Of a stretch of 5,511 nucleotides of DNA, positions 5,506 to 5,511 are shown one piece after another. Numbering within the stretch: the stretch's first letter is position 1; each line of letters begins with the position of its first letter. The translations under genes were made by a program, and so were the position numbers. A model generated the notes under the pieces. The model saw nothing but the letters and a program-made list of their open reading frames with translations. It did no database searches and was not told the origin of the DNA. Source of the DNA: Streptococcaceae bacterium (GTDB taxonomy: Bacteria; Bacillota; Bacilli; Lactobacillales; Streptococcaceae). Location of the stretch: assembly GCA_031259195.1 (NCBI GenBank), contig JAIRLR010000029.1, positions 1-5,511 of the forward strand, given 5' to 3'.

Positions 5506-5511
5506 ACAAAT

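Larger units (their letters stand above)
5367..5511 (+). other. IS-like or MITE-like sequence running off the window
   Basis: From TATAATAGACCTCTTGCG onwards the sequence changes character to short hairpins and sequence shared with the MITE. AGACCTCTTGCGAAAC resembles ends of IS elements of lactic acid bacteria from memory only. It contains the 22-bp inverse match to the MITE at 5484-5505, and TTGCGAGGCT (5460-5469) identical to 1379-1388. No start codon with a ribosome site is visible. The TATAAT at 5367-5372 has no good -35. The identity cannot be settled without downstream sequence. Confidence 0.35.

Noticed and set aside
1..5511. CRISPR array, tRNA or rRNA gene
   Set aside because: There are no regularly spaced repeats and no cloverleaf or rRNA-like sequence; the repeats present are inverted ends and hairpins.

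Overview
The window is AT-rich DNA from a low-GC Gram-positive, most like a lactic acid bacterium of the Streptococcaceae or a close relative. The evidence is the start of the kinase ([37 protein letters not shown]), which resembles streptococcal StkP, plus strong Shine-Dalgarno sites and a lactococcin-972-type transporter. I cannot name the genus.

Layout. (1) 3-561: the C-terminal end of a bacteriocin-associated integral membrane protein (DUF1430-like), cut by the window edge and split by a one-base frameshift near 336-348. (2) 581-1222: its partner ABC ATPase, complete, with every nucleotide-binding motif intact. (3) 1223-1564: intergenic region with an extended -10 promoter (1270-1278), then a 214-bp MITE-like element (1333-1546) with perfect 18-19 bp terminal inverted repeats and a TAA target duplication. 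The element lies in the presumed 5' leader of the next operon, 6 bp upstream of its ribosome binding site. (4) 1565-4362: a PP2C phosphatase and a PASTA Ser/Thr kinase, overlapping by one base. (5) 4395-5231: uppP/bacA, undecaprenyl-diphosphatase, in the same direction 32 bp downstream. (6) 5221-5511: repeat-rich, apparently gene-free DNA. It starts with a second copy of the MITE terminal sequence, which overlaps and supplies the end of uppP. It continues with a 16-bp long-range inverted repeat, an IS-like start, overlapping hairpins and a 22-bp sequence shared in inverse orientation with the MITE.

How the genes fit together. Phosphatase and kinase form the standard reversible signalling pair that monitors peptidoglycan state; the four extracellular PASTA repeats sense cell-wall ligands. 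UppP recycles the lipid carrier for peptidoglycan synthesis, so the three genes form a plausible cell-envelope operon. In streptococci and lactococci as I remember them, the genes after the kinase are usually of the liaFSR type, so uppP here is notable.

The most unusual item is inside the kinase. Its cytoplasmic linker between catalytic domain and membrane segment holds a stretch (residues about 315-362) with exact helix-turn-helix spacing, which I do not know from other PASTA kinases. If real, it would make a membrane kinase with its own potential DNA- or protein-binding module.
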